A stretch of 64,000 bases of DNA from Xanthomonas hortorum pv. cynarae (GTDB taxonomy: Bacteria > Pseudomonadota > Gammaproteobacteria > Xanthomonadales > Xanthomonadaceae): assembly GCF_002939985.1 (NCBI RefSeq), contig NZ_MDFM01000005.1:61507-125506 (forward strand), read 5' to 3'. Below are positions 37,785-48,941 of the stretch, in pieces. Each line of letters begins with the position of its first letter. Within the stretch, counting starts at the first letter, position 1. Made by a program: the position numbers and the translations under genes. The notes below the pieces were generated by a model. That model searched no databases. It had not been told where the DNA came from and saw only the letters and a list, made by a program, of their open reading frames with translations.

Positions 37785-39056
37785 ATGAATTCCTTGCCCA
37801 CTCAACCCGCTTCGCTGTCGCAGACTGCCCCCATCGCATCGCGGGCAGGCGTGCGCATCGCCGAACTGGGCGTGTTCCTGATGACCGCGCTGGTGGTCAG
37901 CATGCCGAGCGGCCTGCTGCCGTTCGGCGTGTGCCTGCTGCTCGGTTCGCTGGTGGGTTGGCGCAACCTGCGTGCGGGCATCGTCACGCGCGATGGGTCG
38001 CTACGTGCGCTGGGCTGGCTGACGGCGGCGGTCATCGCGATGTCGCTGCTGTCGATCGCCCTGTTCGAACATGGGCTGCGCGACGTCGATAACCGCTCGC
38101 GCTTTCTGGTATTGCCGTGGGCTGCGTTGTGGGCGTACGCGCTGCAACCGCGCCAGGTCTGGTTGTGGCGCGGCGCACTGGCCGGCGTGTTCGCAGCCAT
38201 GTTGATCGCCTTGTTGCAGGTGATGAACGGTGCCGACCGCGCGGAAGGCTTTACCAACGCGATTGTGTTCGCCGATATCACGCTGATGCTGCTGGTGGTG
38301 GCGGTGTTCTGTCGTCCGGTGGGCAACGTGCGCTGGCTGGTCGGCGCGGCCATCGCGGCGGTGGTGGTCATCGTGCTCAGTGGCAGCCGTGGTGTGTACC
38401 TGTCGTTGCTGGTGACACTCGGTGTGCTGATCTGGGGCGCGGCCTGGCATAGCCCGCGCATGCGTTTGCTGGCTTTCATCGGCAGCGGCGTGCTGGCGGT
38501 GGGCGTGATCGTCAGCGTGCCGGCCTTGACCGATCAAATGCGTCTGGGTGAATTGCAGAGAGACCTGCAACGCTACGAGGTCGGCGACAGCGATTCGTCT
38601 GCCGGCGCCCGCATCGAGCGGCTGCATGTGGCCTGGGATACCTTGCGCGCGCATCCGCTCACCGGCGTGGGCGTCGGGCGTTTCGACGATGCGATGCGCG
38701 AGTTGCCGGTGTGTGCCGGCGATACCCGGTTGCTGCGTTGTCATCTGGGTCACGCGCATAACGATCTGGCCGAATGGGGCGCCACGCAGGGCGTTCCGGG
38801 CCTGTTGTTGTTGATCGCGGTGTATGGCGTGCCGCTGTGGATCTTCGTGCGATTGCATCGGCGCAGCGGGCAGCGCCAGTTTCGCGGGCCGGCAGCGGCC
38901 GGCGTGATGATCGTGATCAGCTACGCACTGTGCGGGCTGACGCAATCGATGTTCGCGCATCAGGTCTCGGCGAGTTTCTACACGGCGATGGTCGGTGTGC
39001 TGGCTGGCCTGGCAGCGCGTCAGGCGCAGCAGGCTGCATCTCAGTCGCTGCGTTGA
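37785..39056 (+). CDS. O-antigen ligase-like membrane protein (Wzy/WaaL family)
   Basis: The protein has 423 residues and about 11 membrane segments with a large periplasmic loop between about 250 and 330. The loop carries GHAHNDLAEWGATQGVPG, the H-x-N-x-L signature of the Wzy_C/WaaL family that transfers O-polysaccharide from undecaprenyl diphosphate to the lipid A-core. SGSRGVYLSLL fits the same family. ATG 37785 gives MNSLPTQPASLSQ; an upstream ATG at 37746 is in frame but less convincing. The end overlaps the convergent GT2 gene by 16 bp. Confidence 0.82.
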   Translation: MNSLPTQPASLSQTAPIASRAGVRIAELGVFLMTALVVSMPSGLLPFGVCLLLGSLVGWRNLRAGIVTRDGSLRALGWLTAAVIAMSLLSIALFEHGLRDVDNRSRFLVLPWAALWAYALQPRQVWLWRGALAGVFAAMLIALLQVMNGADRAEGFTNAIVFADITLMLLVVAVFCRPVGNVRWLVGAAIAAVVVIVLSGSRGVYLSLLVTLGVLIWGAAWHSPRMRLLAFIGSGVLAVGVIVSVPALTDQMRLGELQRDLQRYEVGDSDSSAGARIERLHVAWDTLRAHPLTGVGVGRFDDAMRELPVCAGDTRLLRCHLGHAHNDLAEWGATQGVPGLLLLIAVYGVPLWIFVRLHRRSGQRQFRGPAAAGVMIVISYALCGLTQSMFAHQVSASFYTAMVGVLAGLAARQAQQAASQSLR

Positions 39057-39865
39057 TCGTCCGCGCGCGGCGGGTCCTGCACCGGTTGGTTGTGCTGTAG
39101 CAGCCACAACATGATGGTCTTCTGGCGCACGTAGTTGGCACGCACATAGGCGTAGATCAGCCCGTGCCAGCCATCGCGAAAACCGCCACGCAGCAGATAG
39201 CCGCGCCAGAAACGCCAGGCCGGCGCCAGCACCAGCTTGCTCCAGGTCGCGCGTTTGCCGCGTGCGTACTCGTGCTCGGCCATCATCTGCGCATAGCGCT
39301 GGGTCTTGGCCAGCTGCTGCGCCAGTGAGCGATACGGGTAATGGATCAGATCGCCGGGCAGGGTGACGACGGTTCCATCCACACTCGCCGCTTCGTGGAT
39401 CTCGCGCTTGCCGCGCCAGCCGCCACGCCGGCGATCGAACAGGCGCAGCACACGATCCGGATAGGCATTGCCATGGCGCAGAAAGCGGCCGAAGTAATCC
39501 GATAGCCGTGCGAAGCGATAGCCGGCTGCCGCGGTGAAGCCCGCATCGCGCGCGGCGATGATCGAGCCGCGCAAGGCATCGCTGATGCGTTCGTCGGCAT
39601 CCAGGCACAGCACCCAGTCGTGGCTGGCCTGTTCGACGCAATACGCTTTCTGGCTGCGATAGCCGTCGAAGTCGCGTTGCAACACGCGTGCGCCAAGCGC
39701 GGTGGACAGCGCCACGGTGGCGTCGGTGGAGCCGGAGTCCACCACCACGATCTCGTCGCAGAACGCCAGCGAGCTCAGACAGTCGCGTAGGCGATCGGCC
39801 TCGTTGAACGCGATAATGCAGGCGCTGATGCGCGGCCGTTCGTCGGGTGCGGTCAAAGAGGACAT
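39041..39865 (-). CDS. Glycosyltransferase family 2 (WaaE/KdtX-like)
   Basis: The protein has 274 residues. The GT-A start is ISACIIAFNEADRLRDCLSSL; the nucleotide-binding Asp is in EIVVVDSGSTDATVAL and DxD-like acidic residues are in LCLDADERISD. QKAYCVEQASHDWVLCLDAD and KREIHEA are typical of LPS-core beta-1,4-glucosyltransferases of the WaaE group. It is tail-to-tail with the ligase gene and its ATG (39863-39865) is 3 bp from the divergent CDP-glycerol-transferase-like start, so its promoter must lie inside that gene. Confidence 0.87.
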   Translation of the reverse strand: MSSLTAPDERPRISACIIAFNEADRLRDCLSSLAFCDEIVVVDSGSTDATVALSTALGARVLQRDFDGYRSQKAYCVEQASHDWVLCLDADERISDALRGSIIAARDAGFTAAAGYRFARLSDYFGRFLRHGNAYPDRVLRLFDRRRGGWRGKREIHEAASVDGTVVTLPGDLIHYPYRSLAQQLAKTQRYAQMMAEHEYARGKRATWSKLVLAPAWRFWRGYLLRGGFRDGWHGLIYAYVRANYVRQKTIMLWLLQHNQPVQDPPRADDQRSD

Positions 39866-39868
39866 GTG

Positions 39869-40924
39869 ATGGCCGAGTACCTGCTGTTCGCAACGGAGCG
39901 TTACGCGTTGCCTATTCTGGCGCCATTGGCGCAGGCATTACAGGCCCGCGGTCACTCCGTGTCGGCCTGGTTCGAGGGAGGTGCGCGTGGGCTGGCCTTG
40001 CCGGGTGTGCGCGAGGTCGGCCTGCGCGAGGCGCTGGCGCTGCGTCCGCGTGCGGTGTTCAGCGCAGCCAACTGGGTGCCGCCGTTTATCTCCGGCGCCA
40101 AGGTGCAGCTCTTCCATGGCTTCAACGTGCAAAAGCGCGAAGACAATCGCGGCCATTTCCGCGTGCGCGGTCTGTTCGATCTGTACTGCACGCAAGGTCC
40201 GGCCACCACGGCGCCGTTTCGTGCATTGGCCACGCGCGAAGGGCATTTTGCAGTGGTCGAAACTGGTTGGCCGAAGCTCGACCCGGTGTTCCGCGACGAT
40301 GGCGGACGCAGCGCCGCATTGCGCGCTCCGGCCAACGGGCGGCCGGTGATCCTGTTCGGCTCCACGTTTACCGAGCGCTTGAGCGCTGCGCCTGCGCTCT
40401 ATGCTGAGATCGCCGCCGATATCGCGCGCGGCGCGCATTATTGGCTGCTGACCTTGCACCCGAAGTGCGCGCCGGACCTGTTCGATCGTTATCGCGCGCT
40501 GGCCGGGCCGCATGCACGCTTTGTCGAACCCGAAGAAGTCATGGCAGCGCAGCGTGCGGCCGATGTGCTGGTCTCGGACACCTCATCGATCGTGTCCGAA
40601 TTCGTGGTGCAGCTCAAACCGGTGGTGACCTTTCGCAACCGCGTGCCGCAGCCGCATATGCTGGACTTTCAGCAGCCCGAGCAGTTGCCGCAACAACTGG
40701 CGCGCGCGCTGGCGCCGGATGCGGCGCTGCGTAGCGCGCTGGCCAGCTATGCCGACGCGATCCATCCATATCGCGATGGGCAGTCGTCGGCGCGGGTGAT
40801 CGCAGCGACCGAGGATTTCATCGCCGGCAAGCTCGGCCCGCTACGGCGCAAGCCGTTGGGTGCGCTGTGGCGAGCACTGCAGATTCGGCGCGAACTCGGG
40901 TATTGGGGGGCGGCGCAACGTTGA
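39869..40924 (+). CDS. CDP-glycerol:poly-glycerophosphate glycerophosphotransferase-like protein
   Basis: The protein has 351 residues with a GT-B-like fold. The pattern VQLFHGFNVQKRED has the catalytic-type His, and the C-terminal LVSDTSSIVSEFVVQLKPVVTFRN is the CDP-glycerol/CDP-ribitol transferase signature (TagF/TagB type). In Gram-negatives such enzymes may add phosphoglycerol or related groups to LPS or capsule; this is inference. ATG 39869 (second codon of a GTG-ATG pair) follows AGAGG. No CDP-glycerol synthase is seen in the window. Confidence 0.75.
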   Translation: MAEYLLFATERYALPILAPLAQALQARGHSVSAWFEGGARGLALPGVREVGLREALALRPRAVFSAANWVPPFISGAKVQLFHGFNVQKREDNRGHFRVRGLFDLYCTQGPATTAPFRALATREGHFAVVETGWPKLDPVFRDDGGRSAALRAPANGRPVILFGSTFTERLSAAPALYAEIAADIARGAHYWLLTLHPKCAPDLFDRYRALAGPHARFVEPEEVMAAQRAADVLVSDTSSIVSEFVVQLKPVVTFRNRVPQPHMLDFQQPEQLPQQLARALAPDAALRSALASYADAIHPYRDGQSSARVIAATEDFIAGKLGPLRRKPLGALWRALQIRRELGYWGAAQR

Positions 40925-40979
40925 TTGCTGGTGGTGCGCGATGCCAATGCCGATCAGTGATCGCTGATCCAATCACCAA

Positions 40980-42485
40980 TCACCAGCGCAGCTTGCGCCG
41001 CGTCAACGCCGCACCGAGTTGCGCCTGCAGCTGCTGCGCCTGCGCCAACGGCACAAAGCGCAGGCGTAACGCCGGGCCGGTTGCGCTGGCGCCGGCGGTG
41101 TCCAGCCAGAGCGTGGCGGTGCCGGACAACCGATCCAGCGGCGAGCGTTGCAGTTGCAGCGCTTGTAGCTTGTCCAGTTCGGCCAGCCGCCACCAACGCT
41201 TCCACCAGCCACCGCGCACGGCCACATAGCGCGCATCCAGCGCATAGCCCATGCGTTGCACCTGGCGATATGCCTTGAACGCACTCCAGGGCAACCACAG
41301 CATCACCCAGGCCGCCTGACTGCCGAATTGCCAGGCCAGGCCGGCCATCAGCGGCAGCAGCAACAGCAACGTGGGCAGGCTCAGCCGCCACCAGCAATGC
41401 GTGGCGATCGACTGCCACTGCGCAGGCGGCCAGGCAGCACCGGGCAGCAGGCGCTGCAACAAGGCATCGCAGCGCTGCGGGTCGGCGATCGGTGCGAGTT
41501 CCTTCAACGCGCTGCCTTCGTTATCGCCAGTGCCGGCCACGGCAGTGTCCACGCGCAACTGGCGCCGGCCGAACAGGCGATGCAGGCGGCTTTCGTACAG
41601 CGTCCACGACTGGATCCGCCGCAACGCCACGCTGCTACGGACGCGCGTCAGCAGGCCGCGCTCCACGGTGAGACGGCGCTCGGATTCACTGAGATGAAAG
41701 CCATGGTATTGCGCCACCGCCAAGGCCACAGAGAGCGCGCGCATTGCGAGTAAGACCGCTAAAAAGCCGATCAGCACCAACGCGGCGGTGACTGCCGTGC
41801 CCGGATGGATCTGGCTGACATAGCGATACGCCAGCTCGCCATTGTGTTCGACGAAGTTGGACACCGTGCGGCGCGGAATCATCTGGTAGATCACACCGAA
41901 ACTGGCTGCCACCACGACCATGCCGCGATTGGAAATCAGCCCCAGCCGGATCACTTCGCCCATCGGCAGGCGCAGCAACGTGTTGCTGTTGTTTTCGAGC
42001 TGCGGCGCGGCGGCATCGGTGTGGTGCGCGCGGCGACGGATCAGGTCTTCCAGCGCCAGTGCCTGATCCAACCGCAGCACGCGCATTTCCGCTTCGGGTT
42101 TGTGTCCACCGGCCGATTCCAGCCGCACTTCGGCCACGCCGGCCAGCCGGTGCAGCAGCGATTGATGCACCACCACGTTGTGGATACGCGCGAACGGGAT
42201 GTCGCGCCGGCTGCGTTCCAGCAGGCCGCTGCGGATGGCCACGCCGTCGGTGCCGATGCGGTAGCGGTAGGTGAAGTAGCGCAGCACCGAAATCGCCACC
42301 AGCACCGCGATCACCACGCCGGTGGCGATGTGGTCGGCAAAATCGCGGCTGCCGTCGCGGCTGCCGAACAACACGAGCGCGGCCAGCGGAATCAGGAATT
42401 GGCGGATCTGCTGCAGCAGCACGAACATCCACGACAGCGGATGCAGGCGCTGCTCAGCGTCGCCGGGATGTTCGATCGCGCTCAC
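40980..42485 (-). CDS. Bacterial PH-domain (DUF304) membrane protein, YdbT-like
   Basis: The protein has 501 residues and several membrane segment pairs separating three bacterial PH (bPH2/DUF304) domains, recognisable as YRIGTDGVAIRSGLLERSRRDIPF, LTVERGLLTRVRSSVALRRIQSW and VAVRGGWWKRWWRLAELDKLQ. The start is GTG at 42485, embedded in a GTGA overlap with the upstream gene, giving SAIEHPGDAEQ. This matches the ydbS-ydbT pair of Bacillus, implicated there in resistance to some antimicrobials. The function here is unknown. Confidence 0.83.
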   Translation of the reverse strand: MSAIEHPGDAEQRLHPLSWMFVLLQQIRQFLIPLAALVLFGSRDGSRDFADHIATGVVIAVLVAISVLRYFTYRYRIGTDGVAIRSGLLERSRRDIPFARIHNVVVHQSLLHRLAGVAEVRLESAGGHKPEAEMRVLRLDQALALEDLIRRRAHHTDAAAPQLENNSNTLLRLPMGEVIRLGLISNRGMVVVAASFGVIYQMIPRRTVSNFVEHNGELAYRYVSQIHPGTAVTAALVLIGFLAVLLAMRALSVALAVAQYHGFHLSESERRLTVERGLLTRVRSSVALRRIQSWTLYESRLHRLFGRRQLRVDTAVAGTGDNEGSALKELAPIADPQRCDALLQRLLPGAAWPPAQWQSIATHCWWRLSLPTLLLLLPLMAGLAWQFGSQAAWVMLWLPWSAFKAYRQVQRMGYALDARYVAVRGGWWKRWWRLAELDKLQALQLQRSPLDRLSGTATLWLDTAGASATGPALRLRFVPLAQAQQLQAQLGAALTRRKLRW

Positions 42486-43081
42486 AGCGCGTCGTCGTCG
42501 TGATCGAGCTGGCGCGCGAGGCGGTCGCGCAGCCGCTCGGCATCGTCCTGATCCAGGCCGGACAATGCCACTGCATTGAGCCGGCTGCCGGCGGTGTGCA
42601 CCACCAGTGTGGTCAGGCGCGTGGCGCGCTCGATCGGGCCGCGGCGCAGATCCACATGCTGCACGCGCGAGATCGGAATCCGCGTATCGCTTTGCCACAG
42701 GTGCCCGCGTTGCAGCGCCAGGCCGTGGTGGTCGAGTTTCCAGTGGGTGAGCCGATGCCGTTTGACCGCAAACCAGGCCCCCAGGGCGGCGGCGATCAGG
42801 GTCACGCCCAGCACCACGGGCCAGTAGTGCCAGAGGTGCAGGACCGTGGCCGTGACGCCGGCCGCGATCAGGCCCGCGCCGCCGCCGCCCAAGGCGCCGT
42901 TCACCCCGGCCACATAAGCACCACGCTGCGGTAGCGGCTGCCACTGCGCGTGGTCCACAGCCGGTATCTCTGCCGGAGCAGGTGGAACGATGACATCGGG
43001 GTGCGGCGGTGGAGCGTCGTGCACAAGGCTGGCCTGCAGAAGCGGTGCGCAAGCATAGCCGGGCGCCGAGGGCGGGCGCAT
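42482..43081 (-). CDS. Bacterial PH-domain (DUF304) membrane protein, YdbS-like
   Basis: The protein has 199 residues: a Pro-rich cytoplasmic start, two membrane segments (about 64-105), then one bPH2 domain (KLDHHGLALQRGHLWQSDTRIPISRVQHVD). It is translated first and coupled to the YdbT-like gene by GTGA. The ATG at 43081 lies 16 bp after ribA; a GTG about 20 codons downstream (VHDAPPPHP) is an alternative start, so the N-terminus is uncertain. Confidence 0.8.
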   Translation of the reverse strand: MRPPSAPGYACAPLLQASLVHDAPPPHPDVIVPPAPAEIPAVDHAQWQPLPQRGAYVAGVNGALGGGGAGLIAAGVTATVLHLWHYWPVVLGVTLIAAALGAWFAVKRHRLTHWKLDHHGLALQRGHLWQSDTRIPISRVQHVDLRRGPIERATRLTTLVVHTAGSRLNAVALSGLDQDDAERLRDRLARQLDHDDDAL

Positions 43082-43097
43082 CCGGCGCAGGCCGCGC

Positions 43098-44231
43098 TTA
43101 CTGCGCGGCCAGAATCAGCGCATCCACATCCAGCGCGTGGCCGGCACGGGCGGCCTTGGTGCGCAGGTACTGCTCGTTTTCGGGAGTGATGTCGCCGGTC
43201 ACCGGGATGCGGTCTTCGACGCCGATGCCGGCCGCGCGCAGGCGTTCGGCCTTGGCGGGGTTGTTGGTCAACAGCCGGATCCGGCCGATGCCCAGGCCGC
43301 GCAGCATTGCCACCGCGCTGCCGTAGCGACGCTCGTCCGGGCCGAAGCCCAGCTGCGCATCGGCATCGATGGTGTCCAGGCCGGCATGTTGGTAGCCGTA
43401 AGCGCGCATCTTGGCGGCGATGCCGGTGCCGCGGCCTTCCTGATCCAGATACAGCAGCACGCCGCCGCCGAGGTCTTTCAGCTTGGCCAGACCATGCCGC
43501 AGCTGGTCGCCGCAATCGCATTTGAGCGAGCCGAACAGATCGCCGGTGAGGCAGGAGGAATGCACGCGTACCGGCACCGCGGCTGAGAAGTCGGGCTGGC
43601 CGACCACGATCGCCACCTGGTCGCGTTGCGCCACGCCGCCGCGAAACACCACGAATTCGCTCATGCCCAGGCCGCGCAGCGGTACCGGCGTGCGCGTCAC
43701 CAGCTCGTAGCCAGCTGCGGCGGATTTGGCGCAGCCGGTGGCCAGATCGTCCAACGCCAGCGATTGGCAGCCGGCAAAGGCGGCATGGTCGTCCGCATCG
43801 CGCAGGTCTACCGCCAACATCGCCGGTAGCAGCAGTCCCAGCCGCGCGATCTCCACCGCGCCTGCATCCAGTGCATCGCCGGGCGCCCACTGCGTCGGCA
43901 CCGGGGTGTCGCGCAGGTAGGCCAGCGCGGCAAGCTGGTCGTAGCTGTGTTCGACCAAGGCCACGCGCGCGCCCTGCGGCGCACTCAGGTCCAGGACCTG
44001 GGCGCGTGTCGGCGTTACGAACAGATAGTGGCGGCCTTGCGCCGCACGTGCGAACGCCGCGTACGACTGCGCCGTGCTGCTGTCCAGCGCCAGTACTGCG
44101 CGCGCCTGTCCGCTTGCCGCAGTGAGCAGCACCGGACGACCGGACCGCAGTTCGGAGGCGGCGCGCTCACAGCGGATCGCCGCCGGATCACCGAAGACGT
44201 GTGCGCTGGGGGAGGGGACGGGGCTGCTCAT
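43098..44231 (-). CDS. ribA: GTP cyclohydrolase II with an N-terminal accessory domain
   Basis: This enzyme opens GTP in the first step of riboflavin synthesis. The protein has 377 residues. The cyclohydrolase II domain covers about 180-377: zinc ligands in SSCLTGDLFGSLKCDCGDQL, catalytic LDQEGRGTGIAAKMRAYGYQ, and LLTNNPAKAERLRAAGI. The first 170 residues resemble a degenerate DHBP-synthase-like domain but lack its conserved acidic DRENEGDL signature. It may be a second, specialised RibA, as seen outside the main rib operon in many bacteria. It is followed by the PH-domain pair. Confidence 0.85.
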   Translation of the reverse strand: MSSPVPSPSAHVFGDPAAIRCERAASELRSGRPVLLTAASGQARAVLALDSSTAQSYAAFARAAQGRHYLFVTPTRAQVLDLSAPQGARVALVEHSYDQLAALAYLRDTPVPTQWAPGDALDAGAVEIARLGLLLPAMLAVDLRDADDHAAFAGCQSLALDDLATGCAKSAAAGYELVTRTPVPLRGLGMSEFVVFRGGVAQRDQVAIVVGQPDFSAAVPVRVHSSCLTGDLFGSLKCDCGDQLRHGLAKLKDLGGGVLLYLDQEGRGTGIAAKMRAYGYQHAGLDTIDADAQLGFGPDERRYGSAVAMLRGLGIGRIRLLTNNPAKAERLRAAGIGVEDRIPVTGDITPENEQYLRTKAARAGHALDVDALILAAQ

Positions 44232-44476
44232 GCACGACTCCAGATGGGGATTGCCACGGCCGCTTCAAGGCGGACGCCGCCGCAGCCACTGCGTGGTCGC
44301 GTGACGCCATTGTCGCGTGGTTCGCAACGCCCGGTCGCCACGGCGCGGTGGAACGCTGCATCCAGCGGCTGCAGACTGGGTGGCGCAGCAGGCGCCGATT
44401 GGTTGCATGCCGGTCGCGTTGTTCATCGCCCGGCAATGCTTTTTAATCCCAAGACCCTCTGCCCGCCTAGGACCCC

Positions 44477-44998
44477 ATGTCTCTTATCGACTGCAGCGAA
44501 GCCCGCCACGCCAGCGCCATCCTGGACATCTTCAACGATGCCATCGCCAACTCGACCGCGCTGTACGACTACAAGCCGCGGCCGCCGGAGAGCATGGTCG
44601 GCTGGTTTGCGACCAAGCGGGCGGGCGGCTTTCCGGTGATTGGTGTGGAAGACGCCGACGGCACGTTGATGGGCTTTGCCAGCTACGGCACCTTTCGCGC
44701 CTGGCCGGCGTTCAAGTACAGCGTGGAGCATTCGATCTACGTGGACCGCGACCATCGCGGCAAGGGGCTGGGGCGCACGCTGCTGCAGGCCTTGATCGCC
44801 GCGGCGCAGGAGCGTGGTGTGCATGTACTGGTCGGCGGCATCGATGCCAGCAATCAGGCCAGCATCGCCTTGCACGAACAATTCGGCTTCACCCACGCCG
44901 GCACCGTGCGCGAGGCAGGCTTCAAGTTCGGGCGTTGGCTGGATCTGGCGTTCTATCAGCGCATTCTGGCCACGCCGGCCGATCCACACGACGATTGA
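44477..44998 (+). CDS. GNAT N-acetyltransferase, phosphinothricin-acetyltransferase-like
   Basis: The protein has 173 residues. The pattern ILDIFNDAIANSTALYDYKPRP at the start, VEHSIYVDRDHRGKGLGRTLLQALIAAA (acetyl-CoA binding loop RGKGLG) and NQASIALHEQFGFTHAGTVREAGFKFGRWLDL match the PAT/BAR subgroup, which acetylates methionine sulphone/sulphoximine or related amino acid analogues. It is a single gene between ribA and lpxL. The substrate is inferred only from the family. The 241 bp that follow hold no recognisable gene. Confidence 0.88.
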   Translation: MSLIDCSEARHASAILDIFNDAIANSTALYDYKPRPPESMVGWFATKRAGGFPVIGVEDADGTLMGFASYGTFRAWPAFKYSVEHSIYVDRDHRGKGLGRTLLQALIAAAQERGVHVLVGGIDASNQASIALHEQFGFTHAGTVREAGFKFGRWLDLAFYQRILATPADPHDD

Positions 44999-45239
44999 AT
45001 GGTCGTGCCTGGCGCCGACACGGCGTGCCGCGCTCTGTTCTCACCCTTGTTTGAGCTGGGCTGAGCGGTCGGGCGATGTAGCGAGCCACTGCGGCGCGGC
45101 GTCACCCAGTGGCTGTCTGCGATGGAGGCGATCGGAATGCGCTGCGTGTCAACGCAGTGTTGCACGGTATCTGTTGCACAGGATCTGCAGCCAGGAGCGG
45201 CTAGCAAAACGTAGCCGTGCCGTCGGTGTGCTGGCCAAT

Positions 45240-46154
45240 CTAGTGCGGATGCCGCTCGGTCGCATACGGATTGGCCTCGCCGCTGCCTGGCGGGCGCAGC
45301 GTGTAGCGCTTGTAGGTCCACTGGTATTGCGCCGGGTCGCGCCGGGCGATCTGTTCGATGCCCGCATTGAGCGCGCTGGCCGCGCGCACCGGGTCTGCAT
45401 CGGCCACCGCCGGGTCGGACGGCTGCACATGCAGCGCGAACTGCAGATCGCCACCGGCGCGTTCGCACCAGCTGTACAGCACGATCGCGCCGGTACGTTC
45501 GGCAAGCCGGTTGACCAGGGTCATGGTCAAGGCCGGAATGCCGAAGAACGGTGCAAAGACGCCATCGCCCATCTTCGGCTGCTGATCGGGCAGGATGCCG
45601 ACCGCGCCGCCGTCCTTGAGCACCTTGAACAACTGCCGCACCGCCGGGCCTTCGGCACGCACCTGGCGCACGTTGTCGCCGCCGCGGGCCAGCTGCAGGA
45701 ATCCGTCCACCGTGTCCGACTCCGGTGGCCGATACACGATCGCAATCGGCCCGCGTTCGGACAGCCACTGGTTGAGCAGTTCCCAGTTGCCGAAGTGCGG
45801 CGCGGCAACAATCACCCCGCGTCCGGAGGCCAGCGCTGCGTCGTAGAGCTCCTGGCCATTGCGTTGCAGGCGCGCCAGGTTTTCGGCCGGCGGGCGGGTC
45901 CAGGTGCGCAGCACTTCCAGCGTCTGCCGGGCGGTCGAACGCAGCACTTGCGCATGCAGCTGCGCGCGCTGGCCGGCATCCAGTTCCGGGTACGCCAACT
46001 CCAGGTTGCGGCGTGCCACGCGGCTCTCGCGCGCATCGAGTTTGCGCCAGCTCCAGGCCAGCGTATCGGCCACACGTTTGAGCAGCGGCCACGGCAAGCG
46101 GCCCACGGTGGCGGCGGTGGCGTAGAGCAGGCGAGCGCGAGCATCAGGTTTCAT
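45240..46154 (-). CDS. lpxL: Lipid A biosynthesis acyltransferase (LpxL/HtrB family)
   Basis: This enzyme transfers a secondary acyl chain to the lipid A precursor at the inner membrane. It has 304 residues. The HX4E catalytic motif is HFGNWE in [18 protein letters not shown], with [15 protein letters not shown] downstream and a basic N-terminal amphipathic region. ATG 46154 opens [17 protein letters not shown]; earlier in-frame codons do not resemble the family. It is divergent from dtd. LpxM or LpxP identity cannot be excluded. Confidence 0.88.
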   Translation of the reverse strand: MKPDARARLLYATAATVGRLPWPLLKRVADTLAWSWRKLDARESRVARRNLELAYPELDAGQRAQLHAQVLRSTARQTLEVLRTWTRPPAENLARLQRNGQELYDAALASGRGVIVAAPHFGNWELLNQWLSERGPIAIVYRPPESDTVDGFLQLARGGDNVRQVRAEGPAVRQLFKVLKDGGAVGILPDQQPKMGDGVFAPFFGIPALTMTLVNRLAERTGAIVLYSWCERAGGDLQFALHVQPSDPAVADADPVRAASALNAGIEQIARRDPAQYQWTYKRYTLRPPGSGEANPYATERHPH

Positions 46155-46254
46155 CGACGTAATTCTAAACAGCGCGGCCGCCCAAGACCCGCGCGTGACA
46201 GTACGGGCCGTGCTGGGCATGCTGCGCGACACAGTTTGCTCAACCACAATGCCC

Positions 46255-46695
46255 ATGCTTGCACTGATCCAACGCGTCACCCGGGCCTGCGTCACTGTCG
46301 ATGCGGAGCGCGTCGGTCAGATCGGTCCCGGGCTGTTGGCCCTGGTCGGGGTCGAACCCGGCGACAGCGATGCGCAGATCCGGCGCCTGGCCGAACGCCT
46401 GCTCGGCTATCGCGTCTTCGCCGACGACGCCGGCAAGATGAACCGCTCACTCACCGATACCGCGGGCGGGCTGCTGCTGGTCAGCCAGTTCACCCTGGTT
46501 GCCGACACCAGTTCCGGCACCCGCCCAGGCTTCAGTACGGCCGCACCGCCGCTGGAGGCTGAACGGGCGTTCAATCAATTGGTGGCGATCTGCCGCGAAA
46601 AACATCGCGGCGGGGTGGAAACCGGGCGTTTCGGTGCCCATATGGTTGTCGACCTGGTCAACGATGGCCCGGTGACCTTCCTTCTCAGGCCCTAG
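46255..46695 (+). CDS. dtd: D-aminoacyl-tRNA deacylase
   Basis: This enzyme hydrolyses D-aminoacyl-tRNAs as proofreading. It has 146 residues, against 145 in E. coli. The active-site motif SQFTL is in [20 protein letters not shown], and the second, cis-Gly-Pro motif is in [11 protein letters not shown] use the second ATG (46255), which gives the family-typical [11 protein letters not shown]; the ATG at 46249 adds two residues. It lies 105 bp before rpoD on the same strand. Confidence 0.95.
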   Translation: MLALIQRVTRACVTVDAERVGQIGPGLLALVGVEPGDSDAQIRRLAERLLGYRVFADDAGKMNRSLTDTAGGLLLVSQFTLVADTSSGTRPGFSTAAPPLEAERAFNQLVAICREKHRGGVETGRFGAHMVVDLVNDGPVTFLLRP

Positions 46696-46747
46696 CCAGC
46701 GCTACACCAGCGGTCTCGTCTTGAATCCGGCAGACGGGGCTTCACGC

Positions 46748-46756
46748 TGGTATAAT
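46748..46756 (+). promoter_or_regulatory. Extended -10 promoter of rpoD
   Basis: TGGTATAAT combines the TGN extension with a perfect TATAAT (46751-46756), about 45 bp before the rpoD ATG. No good -35 is seen at 16-18 bp, consistent with an extended -10 promoter. Confidence 0.6.
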
Positions 46757-46800
46757 GCTAGGTCCTCTTTCCAATCTCAAAGCCGGTGGCGCGAGCATCC

Positions 46801-48678
<1,878 letters not shown>

Positions 48679-48706
48679 TATCAGGGCGATGCCAGCGTAG
48701 CGATCA

Positions 48707-48734
48707 CAACAGCCCCGCAATCGCGGGGCTGTTG
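48707..48734 (+). terminator. Terminator after rpoD
   Basis: CAACAGCCCCGC / GCGGGGCTGTTG form a perfect 12-bp stem with loop AATC. The core GCCCCGC/GCGGGGC is the same as in the rho terminator. No long T-run follows. Confidence 0.7.
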
Positions 48735-48941
48735 CGTTATGGGTCCGTAGTAGGCGATGGCTGCTCAGTAGGGCTGTGTTGTGTGTCCAGGCTGCCAAGC
48801 ATTGCAACGGTGCTAGCGCATTCACGCATCGGCGACGAAGCCGCACGGCGCCGCAACATGAAATCGGCGTTTCTCCAAAGCTCACGTGGTGTTCTAACCG
48901 TGCCTTCTAAGTTGACGGACGCACGCACACGAGACCGCCTT

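Noticed and set aside
38001..39893. 630-codon minus-strand frame spanning the ligase and GT2 region
   Set aside because: It overlaps two well-supported genes and shows no recognisable domain.
44999..45239. Possible gene between the GNAT and lpxL genes
   Set aside because: Open frames there have no start signal or motif; treated as intergenic.
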